A DNA stretch of 64,000 nucleotides from the NCBI GenBank assembly GCA_028284445.1, contig JANQRS010000067.1, forward strand, positions 24,809 to 88,808. Direction: 5' to 3'. The DNA comes from Calditrichia bacterium (lineage in GTDB: Bacteria > Calditrichota > Calditrichia > RBG-13-44-9 > J075). The position numbers and the translations under genes are program-made. The notes under the pieces were generated by a model that made no database searches, was not told the DNA's origin, and saw only the letters and a list, made by a program, of their open reading frames with translations. Numbering within the stretch: the first letter of the stretch is position 1; each line of letters opens with the position of its first letter. Below are positions 62,079 to 64,000 of this stretch, in pieces.

Positions 62079-63047
62079 TCAGTCATTTGCCTTCACTGCT
62101 TTAACAGCTTCTGTCATTGCTGGCATCACATCGAAAACATCTCCAACAATGCCATAGTCAGCCACTTTGAAGATCGGTGCTTCCGGATCTTTGTTGATGG
62201 CAACAATATACTTGGATGAAGACATCCCGGCAATGTGCTGAATAGCGCCGGAAATACCGCAGGCGATGTATAGGTCCGGCGAAACGGTTACGCCGGTTTG
62301 ACCAATGTGCTCGCCGTGAGGACGCCATCCTTCATCCGACACCGGACGCGAACAGCCGGTCGCAGCGCCAAGTGCGTCTGCTAAATCTTCCAGCATACCC
62401 CAGTGTTCCGGTCCCTGCATACCGCGGCCTCCGCTTACAATGATGTCTGCTTCTGTCACGCTTAAGCGGTCGGATTTGCTAAGCTCTGTCGATGAAACAA
62501 CTGCTTTCGGCGCCGGGAGGTCCGGGCTAATCTTTTGCAATTCACCTGACACTGAATTCTCTTCGGCTTTAACAGCCTTCGGTCGCACCGTAGCCATGAT
62601 CGGGCTACCGGTCACTTTAACTTCCAACAATGCCTTGCCGGCATAAACCGGACGAGTCCAGTAGATGTCTCCACCGTCTACGCGATAAGCGGTGCAGTCC
62701 TGAGACAATGCCGTTTCGAGTGCAAAAGCCGCGCGAGCAACGATGTCTTTACCGGTGAGTGTTGCAACACCAAGCACTAAGTCGGCGCCGGTGTCCTTTG
62801 CCACCATGGCAATTGCCGCCGCGGCAACATCGGGGCTGCCTTTGTCAAGGCCGTCGTTCTCCACGACAATGGTTTTTGTGGCGCCATATTTGGCGGCGAC
62901 GTCAGCAACATCATCATTGCTGCTGCCAAGTACCAGGGCGGTTACCGAGCCGCCATCTGCAAGCTGAGTTGCAGCGGTCAAGGCTTCAAAGCTGACCGAT
63001 TTGATTTGTCCGTCACGACTTTCCGTAACTACAAGTATGTTTGACAT
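62079..63047 (-). CDS. etfA: Electron transfer flavoprotein alpha subunit
   Basis: 322 residues; GGAGA six bases before the ATG. The N-terminal Rossmann-like half is followed by the FAD domain with GRGMQGPEHWGMLEDLADALGAA, GCSRPVSDEGW, IGQTGVTVSPDLYIACGISGAIQH and INKDPEAPIFKVADYGIVGD, all typical of EtfA. With EtfB it passes electrons from acyl-CoA or other dehydrogenases to the quinone pool. It is 48 bases after etfB in the same operon. Confidence 0.97.
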   Translation of the reverse strand: MSNILVVTESRDGQIKSVSFEALTAATQLADGGSVTALVLGSSNDDVADVAAKYGATKTIVVENDGLDKGSPDVAAAAIAMVAKDTGADLVLGVATLTGKDIVARAAFALETALSQDCTAYRVDGGDIYWTRPVYAGKALLEVKVTGSPIMATVRPKAVKAEENSVSGELQKISPDLPAPKAVVSSTELSKSDRLSVTEADIIVSGGRGMQGPEHWGMLEDLADALGAATGCSRPVSDEGWRPHGEHIGQTGVTVSPDLYIACGISGAIQHIAGMSSSKYIVAINKDPEAPIFKVADYGIVGDVFDVMPAMTEAVKAVKAND

Positions 63048-63095
63048 GTTTTATCTCCAAATTTTGTATGCTTCTAATCTCAAATCTCCGCTTTC

Positions 63096-63845
63096 TTATA
63101 TCACCTTCGCGACGTCACGCAATTCCCGAACCACTTCCGGGACAGCGTCAGCGCCATTCTCGTAGAGCTTACCTTCGGATTTTGCCGGCGGATAAGAAAG
63201 CTTTTCTACGACGATTTGTCCTTGTGCAAGGTTTGCTTCCCGCACTTCAATTTTCTTCTTCTTCGCCTGCATGATGCCCTTCAGGGTACGATATCGCGGC
63301 TCGTTTAGGTGGCGATGTGCGCCAACAACCGCCGGTAGGCTAAAAGTCACCATTTCATGACCCCCTTCGATTTCACGTTTGGCGGTAGCGGTGGTGCCTT
63401 CAACCTCAAGATTGACCACGAAAGTGGCGCAGGGCAGGTCGAGGGCCTGGGCAAGCAGGGATGGCATTTGACTATGATCATCGTCAATTGCCTGCTTACC
63501 GGCAAAGATCAAGTCGTAGCTACCGTCCTTCAAAACATCAACGAGTGCCTTCGCTGTAACCATCGGGTCGTCGGGAATGCTATCGGCGTTAATGCGAATT
63601 GCCTGATGTGCGCCCATGGCCAGCGCTTCGCGAATGGTCTTGTCTGCACGATCCGGACCAAGTGTAATGATGGTTACTTCACCACCATGTTTCTCTGTCA
63701 ATTGCAATGCTTCTTCAATTGCAAACTCATCGTATGGATTGATAATCCAGGTGATACCGTCTTCGACGATTGCCTTATGGTCATCACCAACTTTGACGCG
63801 GGTTGTGGTATCCGGCGTCTGCTTTACACAAACAGCAATGTTCAC
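63096..63845 (-). CDS. etfB: Electron transfer flavoprotein beta subunit
   Basis: 249 residues from GTG 63845, with AGGAGG six bases upstream. Family motifs: CVKQTPDTTTRVK, NPYDEFAIEEALQL, IFAGKQAIDDDHSQMPSLLAQ (recognition loop) and the LNEPRYRTLKGIMQAKKKKIE end. First gene of etfBA. The leader is only about 60 bases before a heptamer array, so the promoter lies within or beside that array. Confidence 0.97.
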   Translation of the reverse strand: MNIAVCVKQTPDTTTRVKVGDDHKAIVEDGITWIINPYDEFAIEEALQLTEKHGGEVTIITLGPDRADKTIREALAMGAHQAIRINADSIPDDPMVTAKALVDVLKDGSYDLIFAGKQAIDDDHSQMPSLLAQALDLPCATFVVNLEVEGTTATAKREIEGGHEMVTFSLPAVVGAHRHLNEPRYRTLKGIMQAKKKKIEVREANLAQGQIVVEKLSYPPAKSEGKLYENGADAVPEVVRELRDVAKVI

Positions 63846-63907
63846 GTGTTACCTCCTGTGTACTGATTCGTTCTTGGTATATATAATATATGTAGTTGCT
63901 TGATGTT

Positions 63908-64000
63908 GGATACTGGATACTGGATACTGGATACTGGATACTGGATACTGGATACTGGATACTGGATACTGGATACTGGATACTGGATACTGGATACTGG
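63908..64000. repeat. Heptanucleotide array (GGATACT)13+, running off the window
   Basis: At least thirteen exact GGATACT units from 63908 to the window end, so the true length is unknown. It lies about 60 bases upstream of the etfB start codon. The unit has no similarity to GATTGAA but the same 7-bp period. Confidence 0.95.

Overview
The window looks like a chromosomal segment of an anaerobic or facultative Gram-negative bacterium of the FCB group, most likely a Calditrichota-, KSB1- or Ignavibacteriota-like lineage rather than a classical Bacteroidete. This is inference from four observations. Four secreted proteins end in a type IX secretion (T9SS) sorting domain with the NYPNPFNP signature. 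Multiheme cytochromes are abundant. Outer-membrane barrels, lipoproteins and giant beta-helix or FG-GAP proteins are frequent. Non-ATG starts with good ribosome binding sites are common. I see no rRNA, tRNA or CRISPR array.

Layout. (1) 1-13.5 kb is an accessory island. A decayed phage structural module on the minus strand (about 1.7-3.7 kb) includes a MuF-type head protein with two in-frame stops and a frameshift. It is followed by a PadR regulator with twin 80-bp-spaced promoters and a membrane partner, another broken gene, and a 1147-residue LRR-Roc-COR (Roco) protein with almost identical tandem LRRs. Then come a tyrosine-recombinase fragment, a pentapeptide-repeat membrane protein, a DUF2235 hydrolase and a small two-helix membrane protein between two terminators. 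(2) 13.6-18.3 kb holds a T9SS-secreted sugar-dehydrogenase-like propeller, a class 3 lipase, a CPBP protease and a uracil-DNA glycosylase-like protein. (3) 18.4-29.8 kb is a large multiheme cytochrome locus on two divergent operons around a 727-bp control region. The minus operon encodes a sigma-54 activator, a 17-heme cytochrome c fused to a cytochrome b membrane domain, a NapC-type 7-heme membrane cytochrome and a 4-heme c554-type protein. The plus operon encodes a 9-heme lipoprotein, an outer-membrane barrel, an 11-heme protein and a 9-heme lipoprotein with CX4CH sites. Together this looks like a complete quinol-to-outer-surface electron export route, with 57 heme-c motifs. (4) 30-36.7 kb holds an esterase with a (Gly-Ser)n tail, a membrane diheme cytochrome c, a propeller protein, an APH-type phosphotransferase, an AhpD-like protein and an AraC regulator. 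(5) 36.8-56.5 kb is mostly envelope and secreted proteins plus LytTR regulation, ureidoglycolate lyase, a DUF885 peptidase, beta-carbonic anhydrase, a SorAB-like sulfite dehydrogenase and LysA. (6) 56.6-64 kb holds a NusG-II/Gx-transporter pair, a giant T9SS beta-helix protein and etfBA.

A second theme is repetitive DNA. Intergenic spaces carry tandem arrays with a 7-bp unit of several unrelated sequences (GATTGAA, ATTGTTC, AAATTCC, ATGACGA, GGATACT). At least three genes end at a stop codon lying inside such an array. A hexamer array encodes a (GS)n protein tail, and a 97-bp structured element is present as a tandem pair. The two items I rate as most worth follow-up are the divergent cytochrome/porin locus with its putative sigma-54 control region, and the heptanucleotide arrays.
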